Source: PALSA-1296 sp038322815
GTDB lineage: Bacteria; Bacteroidota; Ignavibacteria; Palsa-1295
NCBI GenBank assembly: GCA_038322815.1
Contig: JBBQGG010000013.1
Span: forward strand, 1 to 52,494
Reading direction: 5' to 3'
Length of the DNA stretch: 52,494 nt
How positions within the stretch are numbered: position 1 is the first letter of the stretch; every line of letters begins with the position of its first letter. The translations under genes and the position numbers were made by a program. Shown in pieces: positions 1 to 8,442 of the stretch. The notes under the pieces are model-generated. The model ran no database searches, was not told where the DNA came from, and saw only the letters and a list, made by a program, of their open reading frames with translations.

Positions 1-383
1 GTGTACGTTACTCCATTAACTCCGAAAAGTGAACCCGCAACATTTACCGCTCCGGTTGCTCCGTTCAAACTCAAACGTGTTGCATTGCCTGCACGAAGAT
101 CGAGGTTTCCGTTTACATCGTTATTGCCAAGCAAGGTGCTACTGACTGAAGTGTTTCCGCCCACGAGCCAAGCAAAGCTTGGGCCGCCGCCGCCGGTAGT
201 CAGGATCGTGCCGCCACCGGGCGGAAATGTATAGATATCGAGTGGATCGGTCGTCTGACCTTTGATGAGTGTATAATGGACTGCACCATCATCTAATTGA
301 ACAAAATGCTGGGCAAAAGCATTTGAGAAATTTAGAATAAGAAATAGGCAAAATACGGAAGCGATGAGCTTTGGCTGTTTCAT
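1..383 (-). CDS. Secreted surface protein, N-terminal part, cut by window edge
   Basis: The gene starts with ATG at 383 and stays open for 127 codons to the left edge, so the C-terminus lies outside the window. Residues 1 to about 27 form a signal peptide (MKQPKLIASVFCLFLI, then a small-residue site ending in AFAQ). After it come a Gly-rich turn segment (PPGGGT, TTGGGG) and short repeats of the type LGNNDVNGNLDLRAGN and LSLNGATGAVNVAGS. Such repeats are typical of tail-fibre-like or endosialidase-chaperone-type surface proteins. The open frame, the signal peptide and a Bacteroidota -7 box about 87 nt upstream argue that it is real. The exact family cannot be settled without the rest. Confidence 0.75.
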   Translation of the reverse strand, partial: MKQPKLIASVFCLFLILNFSNAFAQHFVQLDDGAVHYTLIKGQTTDPLDIYTFPPGGGTILTTGGGGPSFAWLVGGNTSVSSTLLGNNDVNGNLDLRAGNATRLSLNGATGAVNVAGSLFGVNGVTY

Positions 384-816
384 GGTTGGTCAGAATATTC
401 CTGTGATAGAAATCCTCTGATTATCCTTATAAATTGTATTAATAAGCGTAATCAGGTATTATAGTTATACAAAGATACGAAATATTTTAGCCCAACGCAG
501 CAAAAAGATAATAGCGCAGAGCGCCAATAGGTTGGTGCGAAGTCGCATAGCTGATTGAGAGATTCGAAACATTAAAAAAAACGTCCGATAACCCTTCCTA
601 ACTAAGCGGCTCCGGTACGAATGGGGTATTACGTGGGTATGCAAAGATACGTCTAATCTATCCAGTTGTTCAGAAACGGTTATTTTCTGTGCCTTTTGGT
701 GTCAGCATGCGATTTTTATTGGTATCCGAAGTACCGATCCTGAAAAAAACAACTTACTAACGTGAACAATTGTTGACCGTCTCCGTTTACCAGAGCACAA
801 TTACATTTACGTTATA
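384..816. other. 433-nt intergenic region between divergent genes
   Basis: I see no convincing ORF here. It holds the box at 470-477 and a second minus-strand TATCTTTG box at 642-649 in the same CG-TA context. The second box has no obvious gene between it and position 480, so a small untranslated transcript is possible but unproven. No recognisable promoter box was seen for lysS. Confidence 0.5.
470..477 (-). promoter_or_regulatory. TAnnTTTG -7 promoter box for the surface-protein gene
   Basis: The minus strand reads CGTATCTTTGTAT here, matching the Bacteroidota -7 consensus TAnnTTTG. A TTTG lies 23 nt further upstream (501-504), at the long end of the usual -33 spacing. The leader to the ATG at 383 would be about 80 nt. 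Confidence 0.6.
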
Positions 817-2361
817 ATGTCAGAACTACCGAATCTTTCTACTCTCGATTATAGCTTGCTTTCCGATCAGGAACAGGAGCGCTTGCAATCCCTCAAAGCT
901 CTGCGCGACCGCGGCATAGAGCCGTACGCGTATTCATTTAACCGGACTCATTCCTCAACCCAAGCCCGCGCGCTCTTCGATGAAGCGAATCTTGAGGCAA
1001 AGCCGGTTGCATCTGTTGCCGGACGCATCACGGCAGTTCGCCGGATGGGCAAGGCAAGTTTTGTGCATATACAGGATGAAGAAGGGAAGATCCAGCTTTA
1101 TTTTAAATCCGATGAACTTGGTGAAGGATATGAAACGCTGAAGCTTCTGGATATGGGTGATATCATCGGCGTAACAGGATTTATTTTCCGCACTCGCACA
1201 GGTGAAATTTCTCTTCATACACAGTCATTTGAAGTTCTGGCAAAAGCGCTAAAGCCGCTGCCTGTTGTCAAAGAAGAAATTGATGAGGCAACCGGCGAGA
1301 AAATTATTCATGATGCGTTCAGCGATAAAGAGCTTCGTTATCGCAGACGTTATATTGATCTTATTGCTAATCCACATATTCGTGAGACATTTAGAAAACG
1401 CTCGAAGATCATTACGACGATTCGCAGATTTTTCGATGAGCGGGGATATTTGGAAGTTGAAACCCCCGTCTTGCAGCCGCTTTATGGCGGAGCTTATGCA
1501 CGTCCATTCGTAACACATCATAATGCGCTTGATTTCGATCTCTATCTACGCATTGCCGATGAATTATATTTAAAGAGGCTTATTGTCGGCGGACTTGCTG
1601 AAGGTGTGTATGAGATTTCCAAAGATTTCCGCAACGAGGGAATGGATAAAAATCATTCGCCGGAATTTACGATGGCGGAAATTTACATTGCCTACAAAGA
1701 TTATAATTGGATGATGGATTTCGTCGAGCAGATGTTCGCCGAAGTTGCCCGCGCAGTAACGGGCGGCGATATGAAATTCACACAAAAGAATGGTGTAGTA
1801 GTAGACTTTACCCCGCCATATCGCAGAGTTACAATGTATGATTCGATCAAAGAATTTACCGGCATCGATGTAAGCGAGATGGATGAAGCCGCACTGCGTG
1901 AAACCGCGAAGAAGCTCGAAATTCATATCGAAGCAAATGCAGGATCAGGAAAGATCATTGATGAATTATTTTCAGAGAAAGTTGAAGCGAATTTAATTCA
2001 GCCGACCTTCATTACTGATTATCCTCTTTCCATGTCGCCTCTTGCGAAGAACCATAAGACAAAGCCCGGACTTGTCGAGCGATTCGAACTGATGGTGAAC
2101 GGCCAAGAGCTTGCCAATGCTTTTAGCGAACTGAACGATCCTCTCGATCAGCGTGCTCGCTTCGAAGAGCAAGCCAAACTCAAAGCCCGCGGCGATGATG
2201 AAGCCATGGCGCTCGACGAAGATTTCCTCCGTGCTCTGGAAACAGGGATGCCGCCGACGGCGGGACTTGGATTCGGAATAGATAGGCTTGTCATGATAAT
2301 GACAGGAGAAGAATCGATTAGAGATGTTGTGCTCTTTCCTGCGATGAGACCGGAGAAATAA
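817..2361 (+). CDS. lysS: Lysine--tRNA ligase, class II
   Basis: A 514-residue enzyme that charges tRNA-Lys in the cytoplasm using ATP. The N-terminal OB-fold anticodon-binding domain is visible around residues 65-150 (VAGRITAVRRMGKASFVHIQ). The class II catalytic core follows, with motif 2 (FRNEGMDKNHSPEFTMAE) at about residues 270-290 and motif 3 (GLGFGIDRLVMIMTG) at about 483-497. Length is normal for bacterial LysS. The last 17 codons (EESIRDVVLFPAMRPEK) reappear in degraded form at 3060-3112 after the neighbouring higBA pair, so this 3' end has been a recombination site. Confidence 0.97.
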   Translation: MSELPNLSTLDYSLLSDQEQERLQSLKALRDRGIEPYAYSFNRTHSSTQARALFDEANLEAKPVASVAGRITAVRRMGKASFVHIQDEEGKIQLYFKSDELGEGYETLKLLDMGDIIGVTGFIFRTRTGEISLHTQSFEVLAKALKPLPVVKEEIDEATGEKIIHDAFSDKELRYRRRYIDLIANPHIRETFRKRSKIITTIRRFFDERGYLEVETPVLQPLYGGAYARPFVTHHNALDFDLYLRIADELYLKRLIVGGLAEGVYEISKDFRNEGMDKNHSPEFTMAEIYIAYKDYNWMMDFVEQMFAEVARAVTGGDMKFTQKNGVVVDFTPPYRRVTMYDSIKEFTGIDVSEMDEAALRETAKKLEIHIEANAGSGKIIDELFSEKVEANLIQPTFITDYPLSMSPLAKNHKTKPGLVERFELMVNGQELANAFSELNDPLDQRARFEEQAKLKARGDDEAMALDEDFLRALETGMPPTAGLGFGIDRLVMIMTGEESIRDVVLFPAMRPEK

Positions 2362-2384
2362 AAGTTACCATTTTGGTAACTTTT
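2360..2384. promoter_or_regulatory. Perfect palindrome at the lysS stop; HigA operator or terminator
   Basis: AAAAGTTACC, a 5-nt spacer ATTTT, and GGTAACTTTT form a perfect 10-bp inverted repeat that includes the last bases of the lysS stop codon and lies 24 nt before the higB start. Its core GTTACC-N5-GGTAAC fits an antitoxin operator. The T-ending hairpin could also end lysS transcription. The sequence does not decide between the two. Confidence 0.55.
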
Positions 2385-2408
2385 ATCAAGGAGTATTGTT
2401 TACTCACT

Positions 2409-2702
2409 ATGAGGATCATTGCCATAAGTACCCTCAGGGCGTTTTGGGAAAAACACCCTCTGACAGAGCAACCGCTAAAAGCATGGTATGCTGAAGCGAA
2501 AAGAGCAAATTGGAAATCGTTTCAGGACATTAAGCGGCTGTATCCTTCTGCAAGTATCGTGCGCAAAGATCGTGTAGTTTTTAATATTAAAGGAAATGAG
2601 TACAGGCTTATCGTACTTGTCAGATTTCGCGTCAGCAAAATATTTATCCGTTTTATCGGTACTCATAAAGAATATGACAAAATAGATGCGAGCACGATAT
2701 GA
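2409..2702 (+). CDS. higB: mRNA interferase toxin HigB
   Basis: A 97-residue toxin of the RelE/ParE superfamily, which cleaves mRNA on the ribosome. The sequence is close to the HigB family throughout: MRIIAISTLRAFWEKHP at the start, then WYAEAKRANWKSFQDIK, RVVFNIKGNEYRLIV and FIRFIGTHKEYDKIDAST at the end. I chose ATG 2409 because the family begins with MRIIA; the upstream in-frame TTG at 2373 lies inside the palindrome. Its stop overlaps the higA start by 4 nt (ATGA), the usual toxin-first HigBA arrangement. It looks intact. Confidence 0.93.
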   Translation: MRIIAISTLRAFWEKHPLTEQPLKAWYAEAKRANWKSFQDIKRLYPSASIVRKDRVVFNIKGNEYRLIVLVRFRVSKIFIRFIGTHKEYDKIDASTI

Positions 2703-3052
2703 ATATTAAACCGATCAGAACAAAAGCAGATCATAAGCACGCTTTAGCTCGTGTTGAAACATTATGGAATGCAAAGCCTCGCAGCGCTGAAGAAGACGAG
2801 TTGGAAATACTCTTTACGCTGATCGAAGCGTATGAGCACGAGCATTATCCTATTGGTCCGCCGCACCCGATAGAAGCGATTAAATTTCGTATGGATCAAC
2901 TCGGTATGAAAAGCTCTGATCTTGCCAAATATCTTGGCTATAAAAGCAGAGCCTCTGAAATTCTTTCCGGCAAGCGCAAACTCACAGTTGGAATGATGCG
3001 AAAAATGCATACGGAGCTTGGCGTTCCCGCAGAAGCATTACTTGCTGACTAG
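2699..3052 (+). CDS. higA: Antitoxin HigA, HTH transcriptional regulator
   Basis: A 117-residue antitoxin that should bind and neutralise HigB and repress the operon. The N-terminal half is acidic and alpha-helical (RSAEEDELEILFTLIEAYE). The C-terminal half is an XRE-type helix-turn-helix (residues about 60-115: LGMKSSDLAKYLGYKSRASEILSGKRKLT). It overlaps higB by 4 nt. The GTTACC palindrome upstream of higB is the natural candidate operator. A degenerate copy of the lysS tail begins 7 nt after its stop codon. Confidence 0.92.
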   Translation: MNIKPIRTKADHKHALARVETLWNAKPRSAEEDELEILFTLIEAYEHEHYPIGPPHPIEAIKFRMDQLGMKSSDLAKYLGYKSRASEILSGKRKLTVGMMRKMHTELGVPAEALLAD

Positions 3053-3059
3053 AATTACT

Positions 3060-3112
3060 GAAGAATCAATAGGGGATGTCGTGCTCTTTACTGCGATGCG
3101 ACTGGAGAAATA
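3060..3112 (+). pseudogene. Remnant copy of the lysS 3' end
   Basis: Translating this stretch gives EESIGDVVLFTAMRLEK followed by a stop, against EESIRDVVLFPAMRPEK at the true lysS end. Over 55 nt (2308-2362 versus 3060-3114) I count 8 mismatches, about 85% identity. No start codon or upstream lysS body is present. It is most simply the displaced tail of the pre-insertion lysS. Confidence 0.85.
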
Positions 3113-3122
3113 AACTAAAAAT

Positions 3123-3764
3123 TTACTCCACACGATGTGCATGCCGCACATCATTGCCCCGCTCATACTCTACTAATCTCCAAATATTGTGGTGGATCTC
3201 TTCGATGGAATCTTCTCCGTTGAGAACATTAATGCGGTCGCCGTGATGCTGAGCTTGGTACATATAACCTTGCAGTACGTGGGAATAGAATATCTCGCTT
3301 TCGGATTCGATGCGGTCGTTCTTTGTGCCTTTACGACGCCTGAGAGCAAGTTCGAGAGGTATATCGAGAAGAAAGGTAAGATCAGGTTCAACGTCGGCTG
3401 CAGCAAGCGAGTTAATATGATTTATATGCGTAAGCGGTACACCTCTTCCGAAGCCTTGATAAGCGACGGTTGAATCGGTAAAGCGATCAAGGATGACAAT
3501 TGCCATTCGCTCTAATGCCGGAAGAATTACTTCGTGAATGAGCTGAGCGCGGCTTGCGGCAAAAAGCAAAAGCTCTGCTTCTGCTGTCAAAGGATGTGAG
3601 AATTCTTTGTTTAAGAGGATGGTACGGACGTGCTCCGACAACTCCGTTCCCCCCGGTTCGCGTAAGAGCAGTACTTCAATATTTTCGGCACGAAGTCTAT
3701 CGGCAAGTAATTGTGCCTGTGTCGATTTTCCGCAGCCATCAATGCCTTCAAATGTTATGAGCAT
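3123..3764 (-). CDS. tmk: Thymidylate kinase
   Basis: A 213-residue cytoplasmic kinase converting dTMP to dTDP. The P-loop FEGIDGCGKSTQ is at residues 5-16, the REPGGTELSEHVR stretch at about 35-47, and the DRFTDSTVAYQG nucleotide-binding motif at about 95. A short lid region RRRKGTKNDRIE follows. The start is set at ATG 3764, preceded by AGAAGA, because the family begins with MLITFEGIDG; a longer reading from 3821 adds 19 unrelated residues. It is transcribed divergently from the lipocalin-like gene. A two-domain ThyX-like protein elsewhere in the window (38586-40190) could feed the same pathway. Confidence 0.95.
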   Translation of the reverse strand: MLITFEGIDGCGKSTQAQLLADRLRAENIEVLLLREPGGTELSEHVRTILLNKEFSHPLTAEAELLLFAASRAQLIHEVILPALERMAIVILDRFTDSTVAYQGFGRGVPLTHINHINSLAAADVEPDLTFLLDIPLELALRRRKGTKNDRIESESEIFYSHVLQGYMYQAQHHGDRINVLNGEDSIEEIHHNIWRLVEYERGNDVRHAHRVE

Positions 3765-3865
3765 TCTTCTTTTATCAAATGTGTTTGTAATTGGTAATGC
3801 AAAATTAAGAATACTTTGCATCGTTTGCTCAAAGTTCGATCACCTTGCCACAAAACCATACTCTC

Positions 3866-4261
3866 ATGAAAAAGCTGTTTTTGATCTTAATTTTGGTTAT
3901 TGCAGCATCATCCACAGTTGCTGCGCAATCAAATAAATCTGATCTGATAGGAACGTGGAAGATCGTTGGAAAAACATCGGGTTTTCAAGGACAGCCGCTA
4001 TCTGAATTTATTTTACTTATGGACGATAGCCTTTACACCACTGGCGTTGACTCAGTCGGGAATACATTGTCAGATGCTTCCTCCGGCAGATGGAGCGTTA
4101 TATCAGAAGGTGTTCTTGTACTTTACCCATCCGATAGGATTGCGGAAAGACGATACTATAAACCTGTAAGTGAAAACAAATTTAGATTTATCGGAACAAC
4201 TCTAAAAAAGAATGCTCCGATGCTTGAGATGGATATTTTTCTGGAGAAATACCTAAAATAA
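3866..4261 (+). CDS. Secreted lipocalin-like protein
   Basis: 131 residues with a clear signal peptide (MKKLFLILILVIAASSTVAAQ). The mature domain has the look of lipocalin-like proteins of Bacteroidota: an N-terminal LIGTWKIVGKTSG strand, then LLMDDSLYTTG, SSGRWSVISEGVLVL and a final beta-strand ending FLEKYLK. ATG 3866 is preferred because the signal peptide starts there. The family assignment rests on the GTWK motif and beta-rich pattern only, and the ligand is unknown. Confidence 0.65.
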   Translation: MKKLFLILILVIAASSTVAAQSNKSDLIGTWKIVGKTSGFQGQPLSEFILLMDDSLYTTGVDSVGNTLSDASSGRWSVISEGVLVLYPSDRIAERRYYKPVSENKFRFIGTTLKKNAPMLEMDIFLEKYLK

Positions 4262-4362
4262 GTAAGGGAATAGTTTAGATTAATCTAATATTTTTTTCGA
4301 AAATAATTATCTTAGAAATTCCAATAATCCCATAAATTCTAGTTCAGACGTTTCCCATTTCG

Positions 4363-4370
4363 TAATTTTG
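4363..4370 (+). promoter_or_regulatory. TAnnTTTG -7 box 5 nt before carB; predicts leaderless mRNA
   Basis: CGTAATTTTGCAC precedes ATG 4376 by only five bases. With a -7 box here, transcription would start at or within a base or two of the ATG. No ribosome-binding site fits in between. Confidence 0.6.
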
Positions 4371-4375
4371 CACAA

Positions 4376-6175
4376 ATGAATAAGTTTACTATAGATTCCG
4401 AACTCCTTTATAACGCAAAACGCGATGGATTTAGCGATAAACAGATCGCTGAAATTTATAAAGTTACCGAAGCACAAGTTCGCACTGAACGAAAGCGTTT
4501 GGGCTTTGTACCTGTTTTCAAAACAGTAGATACATGTGCTGCTGAATTCGCGGCTGAAACACCTTATCATTACTCAACTTACGAAGAAGAGAATGAGTCA
4601 GTCCGTACCGATAAGAAAAAAGTTGTGATCTTAGGCGGGGGTCCCAATCGTATCGGACAAGGTATTGAATTCGATTATTGCTGCGTTCATGCCGCTCAAG
4701 CTCTTGCCGAAGAGGGTTACGAGACGATCATGATCAATTGCAATCCTGAAACCGTCTCCACCGATTACGACACTTGCACAAAGCTTTACTTCGAGCCGCT
4801 GACTTTTGAAGACGTGATGAATATCTTAGATCACGAAAAACCGGATGGCGTTATTGTTACCTTTGGAGGACAAACTCCTCTAAAACTTGCTAAGCAACTT
4901 GAAGCTGCCGGTGTTCCGATCTTAGGGACTGCGCCTGATAATATTGATATCGCAGAAGACCGTAAACGTTTCGGTGAACTCATCGATAAGCTCGGCATTA
5001 AATGCCCACCTTATGGCACTGCAACAACGGAAGAAGAAGCTGTTGCTATAGCCGATAAGATCGGCTATCCTGTTCTCGTTCGCCCGTCCTATGTTCTTGG
5101 CGGCAGATCAATGGAAATCTGTTACCGTCCGGAATCAGTTTCTGAATATATGGCAAGCGCCAAAGGTGTCAGTCATGAGCGTCCCGTATTAATTGACAGA
5201 TTTTTAGAAGATGCTTATGAATTTGATGTAGACGCCGTGCGCGATAAAGAAGGCACGGTAATTATCGGCGGCGTCATGCAACATATCGAAGAAGCAGGAA
5301 TACACTCCGGCGATTCATCGAGCGTCATACCGCCTTATGATACAAGCGAAGATGTTTACGCGCTCATCGTAGCATATACTCGTATGCTTGCCAATGCCTT
5401 AAATGTCATCGGTCTTATTAACATTCAATTCGCTGTTAAAGATAGCACTGTTTATGTCCTTGAAGTCAATCCTCGCGCTAGCCGTACAGTGCCTTTTGTT
5501 TCAAAAGCAACAGGAAGACCGCTTGCGAAGATCGCTGCGAAAATAATGACCGGTAGGATGCTCAGGGAATTCGATGTAAAAGATTTTGATAAGCATACAC
5601 GCTACGTTGCGATCAAAGAATCCGTTTTCCCTTTTGACAAATTTCCGCGCGTTAAAATGTTCTTAGGACCGGAAATGCGCTCGACAGGAGAAGTCATGGG
5701 TTCCGGAGCAGACTTCGGCGAAGCGATATTAAAATCGCATCTCGCAGCAGGAATAAGAATTCCGACCCAAGGGACGATCTTTGTTTCTTTACGCGATCAG
5801 GATAAGAAGCCGCGCGCAGCAGAGATCATCAGAGGATTCCATTATCTTGGGTTCAGAATTATTGCAACAAGCGGTACGACGAAATATTTAACTGAGCACG
5901 ATATTCCTGCTGAAAGTGTAAATAAAGTCACTGAAGGCAGACCGAATATTATCGATGCGATCAAAAATGGCGAAGTTCAGCTTGTCATCAATACTCCCAG
6001 CGGTGAAATTTCGCGTATCGCGGAATATGAAATAGGATGGTCGGCCTTAGCATATAAAGTGCCGTTCATGACAACACTTTCAGCAGCGGCAAGTGTCGTA
6101 AGCGCAGTGCATTCGCTTCGCAAAGGAGAGCGTATTGTGCGGAGCATTCAGGAATTGCATTCGGAGTTAGTATGA
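4376..6175 (+). CDS. carB: Carbamoyl-phosphate synthase large chain, C-terminal half (split CarB)
   Basis: 599 residues that match only the second half of CarB. Residues 1-70 correspond to the end of the oligomerisation domain (AKRDGFSDKQIAEIYKVTE). The linker and second ATP-grasp unit follow (VVILGGGPNRIGQGIEFDYC near 82, VRPSYVLGGRSMEICY near 235, VLEVNPRASRTVPF near 360). The C-terminal MGS-like regulatory domain starts near 455 (LRDQDKKPRAAEIIRGF). It would phosphorylate carbamate for pyrimidine and arginine synthesis, but needs a separate N-terminal half that is not in this window. It overlaps queA by 4 nt. Confidence 0.93.
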   Translation: MNKFTIDSELLYNAKRDGFSDKQIAEIYKVTEAQVRTERKRLGFVPVFKTVDTCAAEFAAETPYHYSTYEEENESVRTDKKKVVILGGGPNRIGQGIEFDYCCVHAAQALAEEGYETIMINCNPETVSTDYDTCTKLYFEPLTFEDVMNILDHEKPDGVIVTFGGQTPLKLAKQLEAAGVPILGTAPDNIDIAEDRKRFGELIDKLGIKCPPYGTATTEEEAVAIADKIGYPVLVRPSYVLGGRSMEICYRPESVSEYMASAKGVSHERPVLIDRFLEDAYEFDVDAVRDKEGTVIIGGVMQHIEEAGIHSGDSSSVIPPYDTSEDVYALIVAYTRMLANALNVIGLINIQFAVKDSTVYVLEVNPRASRTVPFVSKATGRPLAKIAAKIMTGRMLREFDVKDFDKHTRYVAIKESVFPFDKFPRVKMFLGPEMRSTGEVMGSGADFGEAILKSHLAAGIRIPTQGTIFVSLRDQDKKPRAAEIIRGFHYLGFRIIATSGTTKYLTEHDIPAESVNKVTEGRPNIIDAIKNGEVQLVINTPSGEISRIAEYEIGWSALAYKVPFMTTLSAAASVVSAVHSLRKGERIVRSIQELHSELV

Positions 6176-7206
6176 AACTTTCCGATTTCGATTACACTCT
6201 TCCCGATGAATTAATTGCGCGCTATCCCCCGGCCCATCGTGAAGATTCAAGATTGCTTGTTCTCCATCGTGATTCAGGAAGATATGAAGACAAAAAATTT
6301 CTGAACATTCTTGAACATCTCAAACCCGGCGATGCCCTTATACTAAATGAAACCCGCGTAATCCCTGCTCGCCTTTCAGGAATTCGCGAAACAACCGGTG
6401 CGCATGTCGAAATATTTCTTCTCCATAAACAAGCTGAGAGAACCGATACATGGAATGTTCTCGCTGCACCGGCGAAGAAAGTAAAACAAGGCGAGAAAAT
6501 AATTATTAACGACAATCTAAATTGCGAAATAACGGAGGAATTATCCGAGGGCGAGCGAATTGTACAATTCCATTCGAAGTTAAATATTGAAGAAGCGATT
6601 GATGCAGCCGGTGCAATGCCGATCCCCCCATATCTAAAACGAGATGCAGAAAAGATAGATAAAGAACGCTATCAAACCGTATTTGCAAATATAAACGGAG
6701 CTGTCGCTGCGCCGACTGCAAGTTTACATTTTACGAAAGAGCTTTTAAATGACATAGAAGCAAAAGGAATTACTCTTGTTAAAGTTCTTTTGCATGTCGG
6801 TCTCGGCACATTCCGTCCGGTTGAAGCTGAAGATATTCGCGAACATAAAATGCATTCGGAATATTTTGAAATAGGCGAAGAAGCTGCAAAAAAAATTAAT
6901 ATGATAAAAGAAAAAGGCGGGAAAATTATTGCTGTCGGAACAACAGCAGCGCGAACATTAGAAAGCGCCGTAAATATAAACGGAAAGGTTGTGGCACAGA
7001 GCGGGGATACATCGATTTTTATTTATCCGCCATATACATTCAAGATTGTCGATGCACTCATTACAAATTTTCATCAACCAAAATCATCACTGCTTATGAT
7101 GATCAGCGCTTTTGCAGGATATGAAAATGTTATGAAAGCATATCATCATGCAATCGGAGAGAAATACAGGTTCTTGAGTTATGGAGATGCGATGTTAATT
7201 CTCTGA
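6172..7206 (+). CDS. queA: S-adenosylmethionine:tRNA ribosyltransferase-isomerase
   Basis: 344 residues of normal length for QueA, which transfers and isomerises the ribosyl group of SAM onto 7-aminomethyl-deazaguanine in tRNA to make epoxyqueuosine. Family signatures are present: YTLPDELIARYPPAHREDSRLL at the start, GDALILNETRVIPARL, the central AAPTASLHFTKELL, VGLGTFRPVEAEDIREHKMHSE, and TNFHQPKSSLLMMISAF near the end. The start overlaps the carB stop (ATGA), so it is translationally coupled to it. It converges with holA. Confidence 0.96.
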   Translation: MKLSDFDYTLPDELIARYPPAHREDSRLLVLHRDSGRYEDKKFLNILEHLKPGDALILNETRVIPARLSGIRETTGAHVEIFLLHKQAERTDTWNVLAAPAKKVKQGEKIIINDNLNCEITEELSEGERIVQFHSKLNIEEAIDAAGAMPIPPYLKRDAEKIDKERYQTVFANINGAVAAPTASLHFTKELLNDIEAKGITLVKVLLHVGLGTFRPVEAEDIREHKMHSEYFEIGEEAAKKINMIKEKGGKIIAVGTTAARTLESAVNINGKVVAQSGDTSIFIYPPYTFKIVDALITNFHQPKSSLLMMISAFAGYENVMKAYHHAIGEKYRFLSYGDAMLIL

Positions 7207-7277
7207 CAGGGATGTATTTGACTATTGCGATCCCTAAGATTTTATTAAATAATCACAGGAATTACATCAATCCCAGT

Positions 7278-8324
7278 TTAGATAGGAGTAATCTCCGTAA
7301 TTAATCTCTCTACCAATAATGAATCGTCGATCTTCACTCTTCGTGTATCAAACTCTGCTCTGACGAGAGCTTTTAATGCACCATCCAGACGAGAGGGTGA
7401 ATATTTTCTTGCGGCGGAAATATAATCTTTTACATAATATGCGCCGCCGCCATAGAGTCCCATCGCTTGTGCGATTGCAGAATCGCTTTCTCGATTTGCA
7501 CTCATCTCTCTCGCAATGAAAAGTTGCTCTATATATTTGCTTAGGAATGCAAACATCGGATAGCGTACGCCTTTATCGGCTTCGAGCATACGCATTGCGA
7601 TCTCCGTTGCTCGCCCTTTGTTGCCGGTACTGATCGCTTTTTGAAGTTCGAAAATATTATATGTTGGCGATACTCCTACCGTTGTTTCAACATCCTTTAT
7701 TGAAATAGTTTGATTATCTCCGATATAAGCAAGTAGTTTTTCCAACTCGCTTGCAAGGGTACGAAGATCGGTACCAACATGTGCAACTAAAGAATGTGCA
7801 GCATTTGTAGCAAGTGATCTTCCGGATTTCGATGCACGGTCGGTTATCCATTCAATTGCAGCCGGTTCTTTTAAAACAGGAAATTCAAGTGTCGTTGTCC
7901 TTGCAAAAAGATCTTTCCACGGATGCTGATTCTTTGGACCGTTCTTTATCATATCGAAGATCAAAAGAGTGCTGCGGTTCGGATCTTCAAGATATTTATA
8001 AAATTGCTCGAAGGGATCATCGTCCTTCGATTTCACTTTTCCGGTTTCACGCACCTTAAAAAGTTTTTCTGCTTCGCGACAGATGACAACACGCATTTCA
8101 GCCATTACGGGATAATTCTTTGCATGATTAATGACGTCATTGATCTTGAAATCATTACCCGATAGCTGATCGTAATTAAATGAGCGCAGTGAGACATCCG
8201 GGATGAATATATCAAGCGCGCGTTGGAGCATCTCGGCACGAAGAAATTCTTCTTCGCCATAGAAGAGGTAGATCGCATCGGGTTTTCCTGCGCGCCAGGC
8301 TTTTAGTAATTGTTGATCTGTCAT
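7278..8324 (-). CDS. holA: DNA polymerase III subunit delta
   Basis: A 348-residue clamp-loader subunit that opens the beta sliding clamp. The N-terminal segment (LLKAWRAGKPDAIYLFYGEEEFLRAEML) matches HolA, as does the middle (LRTLASELEKLLAYIGDNQTIS) and the C-terminal domain (YNIFELQKAISTGNKGRAT). The start at 8324 gives the usual MTDQQLLKAW beginning and lies 8 nt after a TATTTTTG box. A longer reading from 8357 would run through that box. It is monocistronic and convergent with queA. Confidence 0.93.
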   Translation of the reverse strand: MTDQQLLKAWRAGKPDAIYLFYGEEEFLRAEMLQRALDIFIPDVSLRSFNYDQLSGNDFKINDVINHAKNYPVMAEMRVVICREAEKLFKVRETGKVKSKDDDPFEQFYKYLEDPNRSTLLIFDMIKNGPKNQHPWKDLFARTTTLEFPVLKEPAAIEWITDRASKSGRSLATNAAHSLVAHVGTDLRTLASELEKLLAYIGDNQTISIKDVETTVGVSPTYNIFELQKAISTGNKGRATEIAMRMLEADKGVRYPMFAFLSKYIEQLFIAREMSANRESDSAIAQAMGLYGGGAYYVKDYISAARKYSPSRLDGALKALVRAEFDTRRVKIDDSLLVERLITEITPI

Positions 8325-8332
8325 TGTGAAGG

Positions 8333-8340
8333 CAAAAATA
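8333..8340 (-). promoter_or_regulatory. TAnnTTTG -7 box 8 nt before holA
   Basis: The minus strand reads CGTATTTTTGCC, ending 8 nt before the ATG. The expected transcription start leaves a leader of only a few bases. Confidence 0.55.
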
Positions 8341-8442
8341 CGACTTATTTGCTTCAATAGGCTAAGGCATTAGACTGTGAACCCGGTTCTTATTGAGACA
8401 ATCTCGCAGGCTAAAGCCTTCACCTACTCCATTCTCTGGAAA

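Noticed and set aside
1..234. Plus-strand open frame of 77 codons at the left edge
   Set aside because: It lies opposite the minus-strand surface-protein gene, is Pro/Arg-rich and lacks any family likeness; the minus-strand frame has a signal peptide and promoter.
642..649. Minus-strand TATCTTTG as promoter of a small RNA
   Set aside because: The box is good, but no terminator or conserved structure can be shown between it and position 480, so no ncRNA is annotated.
7208..7235. AGGGAT/ATCCCT stem between queA and holA as a bidirectional terminator
   Set aside because: Only six base pairs with a 16-nt loop and no adjacent T-run; too weak to call.
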